A stretch of 64,000 nucleotides of DNA from Leptodactylus fallax (Eukaryota > Chordata > Amphibia > Anura > Leptodactylidae), in assembly GCA_947044405.1 (NCBI GenBank), contig CAMRHE010001093.1:102501-166500 (forward strand), read 5' to 3'. A model generated the notes under the pieces. That model saw only the letters and a program-made list of their open reading frames with translations. It did not search any database and was not told the DNA's origin. The position numbers and the translations under genes are program-made. Shown piece by piece: positions 46,062-58,500 of the stretch (position 1 is its first letter; each line of letters opens with the position of its first letter).

Positions 46062-47694
46062 CAGTTATATGAAAAAGTTTGGGCACCCCTATTAATCTTA
46101 ATAATTTTTAGTTCTAAATATTTGGGTGTTTGCAACAGCCATTACAATTTGATATATCTAATAACTGATGGACACAGTAATATTTCAGGATTGAAATGAG
46201 GTTTATTGTACTAACAGAAAATGTGCAATATGCATTAAACCAAAATTTGACCGGTGCAAAAGTATGGGCACCTCAACAGAAAAGTGACATTAATATTTAG
46301 TAGATCCTCCTTTTGCAAAAATAACAGCCTCTAGTCGCTTCCTGTAGCTTTTAATCAGTTCCTGGATCCTGGATGAAGGTATTTTTGACCATTCCTCTTT
46401 ACAAAACAGTTCCAGTTCAGTTAAGTTTGATGGTCGCCGAGCATGGACAGCCCGCTTCACATTATCCCACAGATGTTCAATGATATTCAGGTCTGGGGAC
46501 TGGGATGGCCATTCCAGAACATTGTAATTGTTCCTCTGCATGAATGCCTGAGTAGATTTGGATCATTGTCTTGCTGAAATATCCATCCCCGGCGTAACTT
46601 CAAATTCGTCACTGATTCTTGTACATTATTCTCAAGAATCTGCTGATACTGAGTTGAATCCATGCGACCCTCAACTTTAACAAGATTCCCGGTGCCGGCA
46701 TTGGCCACACAGCCCCAAAGCATGATGGAACCTCCACCAAATTTTACAGTGGGTAGCAAGTGTTTTTCTTGGAATGCTGTGTTTTTTGGACGCCATGCAT
46801 AACGCCTTTTTGTATGACCAAACAACTCAATCTTTGTTTCATCAGTCCACAGGACCTTCTTCCAAAATGAAGCTGGCTTGTCCAAATGTGCTTTTGCATA
46901 CCTCAGGCGACTCTGTTTGTGGCGTGCTTTCAGAAACGGCTTCTTTCGCATCACTCTCCCATACAGCTTCTCCTTGTGCAAAGTGTGCTGTATTGTTGAC
47001 CGATGCACAGTGACACCATCTGCAGCAAGATGATGCTGCAGCTCTTTGGAGGTGGTCTGTGGATTGTCCTTGACTGTTCTCACCATTCTTCTTCTCTGCC
47101 TTTCTGATATTTTTCTTGGCCTGCCACTTCTGGGCTTAACAAGAACTGTCCCTGTGGTCTTCCATTTCCTTACTATGTTCCTCACAGTGGAAACTGACAG
47201 GTTAAATCTCTGAGACAACTTTTTGTATCCTTCCCCTGAACAACTATGTTGAACAATCTTTGTTTTCAGATCATTTGAGAGTTGTTTTGAGGAGCCCATG
47301 ATGCCACTCTTCAGAGGAGATTCAAATAGGAGAACAACTTGCAATTGGCCACCTTAAATACCTTTTCTCATGATTGGATACACTTGGCTATGAAGTTCAA
47401 AGCTCAGTGAGGTTACAAAACCAATTTTGTGCTTCAGTAAGTCAGTAAAAAGTAGTTAGGAGTATTCAAATCAATAAAATGATAAGGGTACCCAAATTTT
47501 TGCACCGGTCAAATTTTGGTTTAATGCATATTGCACATTTTCTGTTAGTATAATAAACCTCATTTCAATCCTGAAATATTACTGTGTCCATCAGTTATTA
47601 GATATATCAAATTGAAATGGCTGTTGCAAACACCCAAATATTTAGAACTAAAAATGATTAAGATTAATAGGGGTGCCCAAACTTTTTCATATGA

Positions 47695-47697
<3 letters not shown>
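46062..47697 (-). mobile_element. Tc1-like transposon (family 3), complete
   Basis: 1636 bp. Terminal inverted repeats of ~210 bp: left cagttatatgaaaaagtttg, right caaactttttcatatgactg. TA flanks both ends (46060-46061, 47698-47699). It starts 14 bases after the end of copy C. It encodes a nearly intact DD34E transposase on the minus strand. Confidence 0.92.
46290..47299 (-). pseudogene. Tc1-family transposase (family 3), one frameshift
   Basis: ATG at 47299 (MGSSKQLSNDLK) is the likely start; the frame extends further upstream but without family-like sequence. Helix-turn-helix KKLSQRFNLSVSTVRNIVRK, a basic GRPRK motif, LWTDETKIELFG (first D), IFQQDNDP (second D), then a frame change near 46556. 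The remainder, [17 protein letters not shown] (E present) to the end, reads at 46290-46541. Length (~336 residues over both frames) is normal for the family. A single-base indel appears to be the only lesion, making it the best preserved transposase here. Confidence 0.88.

Positions 47698-47730
<33 letters not shown>
47698..47730. repeat. (TA)n microsatellite
   Basis: About 16 TA dinucleotides directly beside the family 3 element's TA target. Confidence 0.9.
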
Positions 47731-47733
<3 letters not shown>

Positions 47734-49476
47734 AATATAGTTTGTCCAGGTCACTTCCAAGCCCTGCCAGCAGCCAGTGTACCTTTCTATCACTACTGAT
47801 GGGAGAGATCATTGGTTACCAGGCCATCACCCACGGTTGAAACATGAAACTGTCCCCTTATGTTTGCCCCTGAGCTGTCTAGAGAAGTGGAGACTCTAAA
47901 AAGGTTGGGTATGAAGAGGTCCCGCTCTGGGGAAAACCAAATGAAAGCAGCGGAGGAAGTCTAAGAAGAGATACCAGTATGTGAACACAGACCAGTCGCA
48001 GCTTTTAGGATCAGTGTGATAGTGGGTGATCTTATAGAGGTTATGGGGGTTCAGCTGGGATCCGAGGCAGGGAGGACAAAAAGACACAGAAAAAGTTTGT
48101 GCCACATGAAGCCATGTCTACAGAAATCACATAAGAGATGGGCATTGTGATAATGAGGTAAAAGGTTTGCCCATGGACTAACCACATGTGGGGCCAATCC
48201 ACCTGCTGAGGGCCGGCACATGTTACTAGTCTAGGACCTGTCCACCATAGTACAAGCTTGTCACCCTGCAGTGGGGCAGGAGCAGAGACAATGGAGGCTG
48301 ATGTGTGGACATGTAGATGTGGAGGGAGATCAGTCCTTACAAGGATCTTTGGCCCTATGAGGAATGTAACTGGGGCCCCACTTGAAGATGATGCACTGAC
48401 TGAGGTGGACACATGTGGTGAACAGAGAAGTGATCTTACTTGGACTGAGAAGGAAATCTTAATGGCTATAGTGATACACTATTCAGTTTTCCCACAAGAT
48501 TCAAACCGGAATGGTTATTGTTATCCCGAAGGGTCTCTTTAGGCCCCAGAATATAATAACTAAAGTCCCAGGGGACGTGCAGAAAAATAAAGGTCCTTCC
48601 CCTTTTGTCACATCTCCAGGGCCCTGAGGTGGCATCCGGTTATCTTTACTAGGGTCTTCCGGACTTCTGGGTGATGTCACCAGCCCCAGAGGAACTCTGA
48701 GCCCTGATTGGGCCTAAGTGGACGAGTCAACATCATGATACTTGTGTCAAAGTGCCATGACATCAACGCTGGGAAACAAGACCAGTTGTTGGAGTGTAGC
48801 TCAGGAGGGGTGAGGGAAGTTAATTATCAACACCCCAGAGTATAATAACAATATATGGGTGGGGAACCCCTAGATCTTGCCCCTAGCTTTCTATAGGGAT
48901 ATCCTTCCAATAGATGGCGCTAGAGAACGCTCTCCATTTACCAGAATCCTGAGCGGGACATGTGTGGTCTATAAATACATGAAAAGGTGTAAAGTCTCTT
49001 TAAGGAGACATTGTACCCCTTGTGCCCCACGAATATAACTGTTCACCCACATACAGTGAGTGCTGACCGCCATGCTGATATCCGCACAAGTTCTGGACAG
49101 AAATATTTACCCCTGTAAGAGTTTTTTAAGGTGACAAAGTCTGAGTGTGAACTGAGTCCTGGCAAGAATGTGCTGTAATTGTTTGATATTGTATTAAGGG
49201 GTTGGCATAGATTTCTCACGTCGTCGCTCCCAGTGCCAAGAAGTGGCGGCAGCCGATACCCCCGAGCACCATTGTCATTGTCTTAGGAAAGTTTCTGTTG
49301 ATAGTTTTTGTAGTCGGGGATTTTCCTCATTATTAAAGGTGTTTGGGAGAGGAGGAAACACTGGATATCCTGGAGACGTCTTAATACATAACAGCCACCG
49401 ATATATATAGAAGAGCAGACACCCCGATCACACAGACCTGTATATATAGAGAGTGAGGACTGAGCCTTGTATATAC

Positions 49477-49482
<6 letters not shown>
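47731..49482. other. Upstream region of the second Ly6-type gene; no gene seen
   Basis: Unique-looking sequence with no recognised repeat. A 94-codon plus frame (48258-48542) has no domain and is probably chance. The stretch 49390-49460 has two TATA-like motifs (gatatatatagaag, gtatatatagagag) that could serve the downstream gene; this is unproven. Confidence 0.4.

Positions 49483-49536
<54 letters not shown>
49465..49536. repeat. (TA)n(GA)n microsatellite in the presumed 5' UTR or promoter
   Basis: A compound tract of TA then GA dinucleotides, ending 30 bases before the ATG at 49566. Confidence 0.85.
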
Positions 49537-49539
<3 letters not shown>

Positions 49540-49565
49540 GAGCCTCCCCGATCACAGCACATACC

Positions 49566-52500
49566 ATGGCAGCGTACACAAGTCTCCTCCTGGTCATCGC
49601 CCTCTGTGCAGCCACAGGTAAGACCCTACACCTGCCCGACAGGGGCAATATATGGTACTGTAATAGGCTTAGATACACTAAAGAGTATCACACATGATGG
49701 GATTAGATACACAGCTCAGCAGACAGTATCACACATGATAGAATAATAATACACAATTGAGGTGTGGCATGTAAGGAGACCAGGCAGAAACAGCTTCAGA
49801 ATTTCTAATCTCATGAGCACACATTGTAATCCTTTGCTTCAGATCAGCAGCATTAATTGTAACCATTTATCTGACAACGAATGGATCACTCCATCCTCCC
49901 TGCTATCTGACCTTGCTCTTATCTCTGAAGTCCTATTAATCTCTAGAGTGGATATACAGTGGGGAAAAAAGTATTTAGTCAGCGACCAATTGTGCAAGTT
50001 CTCCCACTTATAAAGATGAGGCCGGCCTGTAATGGTCATCATAGGTAGACCTCAACTATGAGAGACAAAATGAGAAAACTAATCCAGAAAATCACATTGT
50101 CTGATTTTTAAAGAATTTATTTGCAAATTATGGTGGAAAATAAGTATTTGGTCACCTACAAACAAGCAAGATTTCTGTCTCTCCCAGCCCTGTAACTTCT
50201 CCTTTAAGAGGCTCCTCTGTCCTCCACTCATTACCTGTAGTAATGGCTCCTGTGTGACATTGTTATCAGTATAAAAGACTCCTGTCCACAACCTCAGTCA
50301 CACTCCAAACTCCACTATGGTGAAGACCAAAGAGCTGTGGAAGGACCAGAAACAAAATGGTAGCCCTGCACCAGGCTGGGAAGACTGAATCTGCAATAGG
50401 CAAGCAGCTTGGTGTGAAGAAATCACCTGTGGGAGCAATAATTAGAAAATGGAAGACATACAAGACCACTGATAATCTCCCTCCATCAGGGGCTCCGCGC
50501 AAGATCTCACCCCGTGGGGTCAAAATGATCACAAAAATCCCAGAACCCCACGGGGGGACCTAGTGAGTGACCTGCAGAAAGCTGGGACTAACGTAACAAA
50601 GGCTACCGTCAGTAACACACTACGCCGCCAGGGACTCAGATCCTGCAGTGCCAGACGTGTCCCCCTGCTTAAGACCCTTTGAAGGTCCATGTCTTGTGTG
50701 TGTATAAAGAGTGTGCGAATTTTCAGTTTCTTGTATGACACCATGTCTGAAGAAGAGAGCTAGTATTCTCGAAAGCTTTCCATCAAATATACTCAGTTAG
50801 CCTCTAAAAGGAATGGCCTGATTTCTTCCACTACTTTCTATGGTTAACACAGTACAACATTATACTATGTATGTATGTGTGTATGTATATATATATTTAT
50901 GTGTGTATGTATATGTGTATATAATAATAATAATAATAATAGTCCTTTAATAGTCCCACAATGGGGAAATTCAGTGTGTTACAGCAGCAAAGATAAGCAG
51001 ATACAAATACAAATACAACATGTACAGGAATGTTCCAAGGTGAGAGGCATTACATTAATAGCAGACAGACAGATAGGACGTAGCAGGGGGGGGGGGGATA
51101 TAACAGGCAGAGAGATATTTCAGTTCTCTGTGTGTAATGATCTCCGCTTAGGTCGGTGTTGGTTGTACAGCCTAACCGCGGTGGGGAGGAAAGACTTCCG
51201 ATAGCGCTCCTTCTCACACCTAGGGTGGAGCAGTCGGTCACTGACAGTACTGCCCAGCGCGATCACAGTCTCATGCATGGGATGGGACTTCTTCTCCCGC
51301 ATGGAGCTCACCACGGACAGTATCCTTCTGTCACCGACCACCTGCACTGGGTCCAGTGGGCCCCCCAGGACAGAGCTGGCCCTTCTAATCAGCTTGTCCA
51401 GTCTATTCCTATCCCTGGTTGATATACTGCTCCCCCAGCAGGCCACTCCAAAGAAGATGGCTGATGCCACTACCGAGTTGAAGAAAGTTCTAAGAAGTGC
51501 CCCCCGGATTCCAAAGGCTCTCAGTTTCCTAAGCAGGTAGAGCCTGCTGTGGCCCTTCCTGTACAGGGCCTCCATATGATCTGCCCAGTCCAGCTTATTA
51601 TTAAGGAGCAGACCCAGGTACTTATAGGTGTTCACAATCTCGATGCCCGTCCCCAGGATGTCCACTGGTTTAGGAGGGCATCTGCCTTTACGGAAGTCCA
51701 CCACCATCTCCTTGGTCTTCCCCGCGTTAATCTTCAGGTGGTTCCGGTGGCACCAGTCCACAAAATCCTGGTTCAGTTCTCTGTACTCCCTGTCATCATC
51801 GTCTGTGATGAGACCCACTATTGCAGAGTCGCCAGAATACTTCTTTTGGGGGGCGCTGGGAGTGGCCCCCCAAAAAACCGGGGGTGAGGTGTTAAAAAAA
51901 AAGGGGGGGGGGCCCCCCCCCCGCCCCCCCCCCCCCATCACAGCACCCGCCCCCACACCCCGGGCCCTGGCCTCCCCGGTTTGGGGGTTGTTTTGGGGGG
52001 GGGTCGTGGTCCCGGTTGGGGGGGGGGGCCCCCCCCCCCCCCCCCCCCCTCCCTCCCACTACCCTGGGCTGTTTGGTGTTAAAAGCCCAGGAAAAAAAAA
52101 ACAAAATAATTTTCCCCCCGTCCTCTTTTTTCTCGGGGCGGGGGGGGCGCGGGCGGGAGGGGGGGGGGGCGGGGGCCCCATATATATGTATGTATGTATG
52201 TGTGTATGTGTGTATGTATATATGTATGCGTGTATGTATATGTGTGTGTATGTATGTGTATACAGTACAGACCAAAAGTTTGGCCACACCTTCTCATTCC
52301 AAGAGTTTTCTGTATTTTCATGACTATAAAAATTGTAGATTCACACTGAAGGCATCAAAACTATGAATTACCACATGTGGAATTATATACTTACCAAAAA
52401 AGTGTGAAACAACTGAAAATATGTCTTATATTCTAGGTTCTTCAAAGTAGCCACCTTTTGCTTTGATTACTGCTTTGCACACTCTTGGCATTCTCTTGAT

Positions 52501-55500
52501 GAGCTTCAAGAGGTAGTCACCTGAAATGGTCTTCCAACAGTCTTGAAGGAGTTCCCAGAGATGCTTAGCACTTGTTGGCCCTTTTGCCTTCACTCTGCGG
52601 TCCAGCTCACCCCAAACCATCTGGATTGGGTTCAGGTCTGGTGACTGTGGAGGCCAGGTCATCTGGCGTAGCACCCCATCACTCTCCTTCTTGGTCACAT
52701 AGCCCTTACACAGTCTGGAGGTGTTTGGGGTCATTGTCCTGTTGGTCCAACTAAACGCAAACCGGATGGAATAGCATGCCGCTGCAAGATGCTGTGGTAA
52801 CCATGCTGGTTCAGAATAAATCCCCAACAGTGTCACCAGCAAAGCCCCCCCACACCATCACACCTCCTCCTCCATGCGTCACGGTGGGAACCAGGCATGT
52901 AGAGTCCATTCCTTCACCTTTTCTGCGTCGCACAAAGACACGGTGGTTGGAACCAAAGATCTCACATGTGGACTCATCAGACCAAAGCCCAGATTTCCAC
53001 AGGTCTAATGTCCATTCCTTGTGTTCTTCTTGTGCTTGTTGCCTGTCCTTAGCAGTGGTTTCCTAGCAGCTATTTTACCATGAAGGCCTGCTGCACACAG
53101 TCTCCTCTTACCAGTTGTTGTAGAGATGTGTCTGCTGCTAGAACTCTGTGTGGCATTGACCTGGTCTCTAATCTGAGCTGCTGTTAACCTGCGATTTCTG
53201 AGGCTGGTGACTCGGATGAACTTATCCTCCGCAGCAGAGGTGACTCTTGGTCTTCCTTTCCTGGGGCGGTCCTCATGTGAGCCAGTTTCTTTGTAGCACT
53301 TGATGGTTTTGGCCACTGCACTTGGGGACACTTTCAAAGTTTTCCCAATTTTTCGGACTGACTGACCTTCATTTCTTAAAGTAATGATGGCCACTTGTTT
53401 TTCTTTACTTAGCTGCTTTTTTCTTGCCATAATACAAATTCTAACACTCCATTCAGTAGGACTATCAGCTGTGTATCCACCTGACTTCTGAACAACACAA
53501 CTGATGGTCCCAACCCCATTTATAAGGCAAGAAATCCCACTTAGTAAACCTGACAGGGCACACCTGTGAAGTGAAAACCATTTCAGGTGACTACCTCTTG
53601 AAGCTCATCAAGAGAATGCCAAGAGTGTGCAAAGCAGTAATCAAAGCAAAAGGTGGCTACTTTGAAGAACCTAGAATATAAGACATATTTTCAGTTGTGT
53701 CACACTTTTTTGGTAAGTATATAATTCCACATGTGATAATTCATAGTTTTGATGCCTTCAGTGTGAATCTACAATTTTTATAGTCATGAAAATACAGAAA
53801 ACTCTTGGAATGAGAAGGTGTGGCCAAACTTTTGGTCTGTACTGGACATGTGTATGTATCAAGCTTTTACTATAAGACATGTTTTGCTATAACACGTAAT
53901 ACATTCTCATGACAATGCAAGAGTTAGATACACAGTTTAGGATGATAGGATTAGATATATAGCTCAGCACACAGTATCACACATGATAGGATTGGATACA
54001 TAGCTCAGCAGGCAGTATCACAGATGATAGGATTAGATACATAGCTCAGCAGGCAGTATCACACATGATAGGATTAGATATATAGCTCAGCACACAGTAT
54101 CACACATGATAGGATTGGATACATAGCTCAGCAGACAGTATCACAGATGATAGGATTAGATACATAGCTCAGCAGGCAGTATCACACATGATGGGATTAG
54201 ATACATAGCTCAGCAGGCAGTATCACACATGATAGGATTAGATACATAGCTCAGCAGGCAGTATCACACATGATGGGATTAGATACATAGCTCAGCAGGC
54301 AGTATCACACATGATAGGATTAGATACATGTCTGTAACCTCTTCTCTTGTGCCCGCAGCTCACTCTCTGACGTGTTACACCTGTACAGCACAATCATCCA
54401 ATGCCAATTGCTTAAAAACAGAAACAACCTGCAGCAGCAGTGAGACGTCTTGTATGACCTCGGTGGTGGGAGTCTCCTTCGGTGAGTGCAGGATTTTGGT
54501 TATATGACTGTATAATACCCCAGAGTCGCCCTCAGTCACAGGAAGGGAACCCTCAGGGCACTCCTGGATTTCTGCACTGATGTCTAATAATAATAATAAT
54601 AATAATAATAATACATTTTATTTATATAGCGCCAACATATTCCGGAGCGCTGTACAACTTGTAGGGTTCAAGTACTGACAAAGAGACATTACAAAGAAAT
54701 AGTCAATTCACACACTGGGACTGAGAGCCCTGCTCGCAAGAGCTTACAATCTATGAGGTAGAGGAGGTGACACAAGAGCTTACAATCTATGAGGTAGAGG
54801 TGACACAAGAGCTTACAATCTATGAGGTAGAGGTGGTGACACAAGAGCTTACAATCTATGAGGTAGAGGAGGTGACACAAGAGCTTACAATCTATGAGGT
54901 AGAGGAGGTGACACAAGAGCTTACACTCTATGAGGTAGAGGTGACACAAGAGCTTACAATCTATGAGGTAGAGGAGGTGACACAAGAGCTTACAATCTAT
55001 GAGGTAGAGGAGGTGACACAAGAGCTTACAATCTATGAGGTAGAGGTGACACAAGAGCTTACAATCTATGAGGTAGAGGGGGTGACACAAGAGCTTACAA
55101 TCTATGAGGTAGAGGGGGTGACACAAGAGCTTACAATCTATGAGGTAGAGGTGACACAAGAGCTTACAATCTATGAGGTAGAGGAGGTGACACAAGAGCT
55201 TACAATCTATGAGGTAGAGGAGGTGACACAAGAGCTTACAATCTATGAGGTAGAGGTGACACAAGAGCTTACAATCTATGAGGTAGAGGGGGTGACACAA
55301 GAGCTTACAATCTATGAGGTAGAGGTGACACAAGAGCTTACAATCTATGAGGTAGAGGAGGTGACACAAGAGCTTACACTCTATGAGGTAGAGGTGACAC
55401 AAGAGCTTACAATCTATGAGGTAGAGGTGACACAAGAGCTTACAATCTATGAGGTAGAGGAGGTGACACAAGAGCTTACAATCTATGAGGTAGAGGAGGT

Positions 55501-58500
55501 GACACAAGAGCTTACAATCTATGAGGTAGAGGAGGTGACACAAGAGCTTACAATCTATGAGGTAGAGGTGACACAAGAGCTTACACTCTATGAGGTAGAG
55601 GTGACACAAGAGCTTACAATCTATGAGGTAGAGGTGACACAAGAGCTTACACTCTATGAGGTAGAGGTGACACAAGAGCTTACAATCTATGAGGTAGAGG
55701 TGACACAAGAGCTTACAATCTATGTGGTAGAGGAGGTGACACAAGAGCTTACAATCTATGAGGTAGAGGAGGTGACACAAGAGCTTACAATCTATGAGGT
55801 AGAGGTGACACAAGAGCTTACAATCTATGAGGTAGAGGAGGTGACACAAGAGCTTACAATCTATGAGGTAGAGGTGACACAAGAGCTTACAATCTATGAG
55901 GTAGAGGAGGTGACACAAGAGCTTACAATCTATGAGGTAGAGGAGGTGACACAAGAGCTTACAATCTATGAGGTAGAGGTGACACAAGAGCTTACAATCT
56001 ATGAGGTAGAGGAGGTGACACAAGAGCTTACAATCTATGAGGTAGAGGTGACACAAGAGCTTACAATCTATGAGGTAGAGGTGACACAAGAGCTTACAAT
56101 CTATGATGTAGAGGAGGTGACACAAGAGCTTACAATCTATGAGGTAGAGGTGACACAAGAGCTTACAATCTATGAGGTAGAGGTGACACAAGAGCTTACA
56201 ATCTATGAGGTAGAGGAGGTGACACAGGAGGTAGCAGGGGTGGCATCGGAGGTAGCATTGCTTATACAATGGTCAGACAGTTGTGTAATAGAGGTTACTG
56301 CCATTACACATATATAAAGCTGTAGGAGCCGTCACCAGTCGTGTCCTGTAACGCGCAGACGGTGCCCGGACATATAAAGTTAGTCTGATACGGCCTCATA
56401 TCCTGTGAGGTAATGCGGGAGCGTGAACATAGGAGGGGACGTTTTAGGGATTCTCACTACAGAAGGGTTTACATTAGGAGATGTGATCGGCCTGTCTGAT
56501 AAGATGTGTCTTTAGTTTGCGCTTGAAGCTGTGGAAATTGGGGGTTAATCTGATAGTCCGGGATAGAACATTCCAGAGAAGTGGTGCAACTCGGGAGAAG
56601 TCTTGTATACGAGCGTGGGAGGTTCTGATAATAGAGGATGTTAGTCTTAGGTCATTGAGTGAACGGAGAGCACGGGGTGGGCGATAGACAGAGATGAGGA
56701 AGGAAATGTAGGAGGTGCAGCATTATGGAGAGCCTTGTGGTGAGGGGTAGAAGGTTATATTGTATTCTGTATTGAATAGGCAGCCAATGTAGTGACCGGC
56801 ACAGACCGGAGGCCTCGCTGTAGTGACCGTCACAGACCGGGGGCCTCGCTGTAGTGACCGGCACAGGCCGGAGGCCTCGCTGTAGTGACCGGCACAGACC
56901 GGAGGCCTCGCTGTAGCGACCGGCACAGGCCGGAGGCCTCGCTGTAGTGACGGGCACAGACCGGAGGCCTCGCTGTAGTGACCGGCACAGACCGGAGGCC
57001 TCGCTGTAGTGACCGGCACAGGCCGGAGGCCTCGCTGTAGTGACCGGCACAGACCGGAGGCCTCGCTGTAGTGACCGGCACAGACCGGAGGCATCGCTGT
57101 AGTGACCGGCGCAGACCGGAGGCCTCGCTGTAGTGACCGGCACAGGCCGGAGACCTCGCTGTAGTGACCGGCACAGGCCGGAGGCCTCGCTGTAGTGACC
57201 GGCACAGACCGGAGGCCTCACTGTAGTGACCGGCACAGACCGGAGGCCTCGCTGTAGTGACCGGCACAGACCGGAGGCCTCGCTGTAGTGACGGGCACAG
57301 ACCGGAGGCCTCGCTGTAGTGACGGGCACATACCGGAGGCCTCGCTGTAGTGACGGGCACAGACCGGAGGCCTCGCTGTAGTGACCGGCACAGGCCGGAG
57401 GCATCGCTGTAGTGACCGGCACAGACCGGAGGCCTCGCTGTAGTGACCGGCACAGACCAGAGGCCTCGCTGTAGTGACCGGCACAGACTGGAGGCCTCTC
57501 TGTAGTGACCGGCATAGACCGGAGGCCTCGCTGTAGTGACCGGCACAGACCGGAGGCCTCGCTGTAGTGACCGGCACAGACCGGAGGCCTCGCTGTAGTG
57601 ACCGGCACAGACCGGAGGCCTCGTTGTAGTGACCGGCACAGACCGGAGGCCTCGCTGTAGCGTCTAGAATGATAGATGAGCCTGGCCGCCGCCGCCGCAT
57701 TCAGAATAGATTGTAGAGGGGAGAGTTTAGTAAGGGGAAGACGATTAGTAAGGAGTTACAGTAGTCAAGGCGAGAGTGAATCAGGGCAACAATAAGTGTC
57801 TTTAGTGTATTTGTGGTAAGGAAAGGGCGGATTCTGGAGATGTTTTTGAGGTGGAGATGACATGAGCATGCGAGGGATTGGATATGGGGGGTGAAGGAAA
57901 GGTCTGAGTCAGACATAACCCCGAGGCAGCGGGCATACTGCCTAGGAGATATGGTAAGGCCGGAGACTGCAATGGAGATATCAGGGACAGATCTATTAGA
58001 TGGCGGAAACAGCAGTAGTTCAGTCTTTGAGAGAGTAATGTATCTATGTCTCCATTTTACACAAACACAATGGCTAAGATTTACTAAGTGGCTGAAAACT
58101 TGTCTCAACCTGGCATACACTGGCATATCTCAGATTCTGCGCCCCTCTTGCTACTTTTTAAGTCAGTGGGCAGAGCAGGTGGGAATGTATCTAAATTATA
58201 ATACTGCACATCAGATGTATCGGCCATATCTGTTACTGAGTAACATCCACAGGGAGAAAAAGTAAGTGAACCCTTGAATTTACTAACCTGTGGATTCTCC
58301 TTTAGCAGCAGTGACCTCCACCGAGGTTAGCTAGTTAGTTAGTTAGTTGGGTTAGTTAGTTGGGTTAGTTAGTTGGGTTGGTTACTTAGTTTTTAGTTGG
58401 GTTAGTTAGTTAGTTAGTTAGTTAGTTGGGTTAGTTACATTGTGTTTGTGGTTCACTTACTTTTTCTTTCAGCTGTATGTAATGACTGACAGGTTGTTAG

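Larger units (their letters stand above)
54575..58060 (-). mobile_element. CR1/L2-like LINE with two internal minisatellites, in intron 2
   Basis: The 3' end lies at low coordinates: TAA repeats (54583-54612), then tatatagcgccaacatattc, a tail shared with the SINEs at 35.4 and 36.0 kb. Non-array LINE sequence is at 54612-54752, 56231-56790 and 57661-58060. The last holds RT C-terminal motifs (LSKTELLLFPPS, RCLGVMSDSDLSFTPHI, RIRPFL, SRLDYCNSLL). Arrays at 54752-56230 and 56790-57660 are expansions of LINE 3' sequence. It lies inside the second Ly6-type gene. Confidence 0.85.

Noticed and set aside
48258..48542. Small cysteine-containing protein upstream of the second Ly6-type gene
   Set aside because: No signal peptide, domain or splice context; cysteine spacing does not match a three-finger domain.
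52016..52366. Proline/glycine-rich proteins on both strands
   Set aside because: They come from the G/C homopolymer stretch and adjacent microsatellite, which is probably erroneous sequence.
54689..56317. 516- and 526-codon frames as coiled or leucine-rich proteins
   Set aside because: They are translations of the 33/36-bp array inside a LINE.
58325..58440. Interstitial telomere-like repeat
   Set aside because: Units are GTTA and GTTGGGTTA mixtures, not TTAGGG tandem copies.
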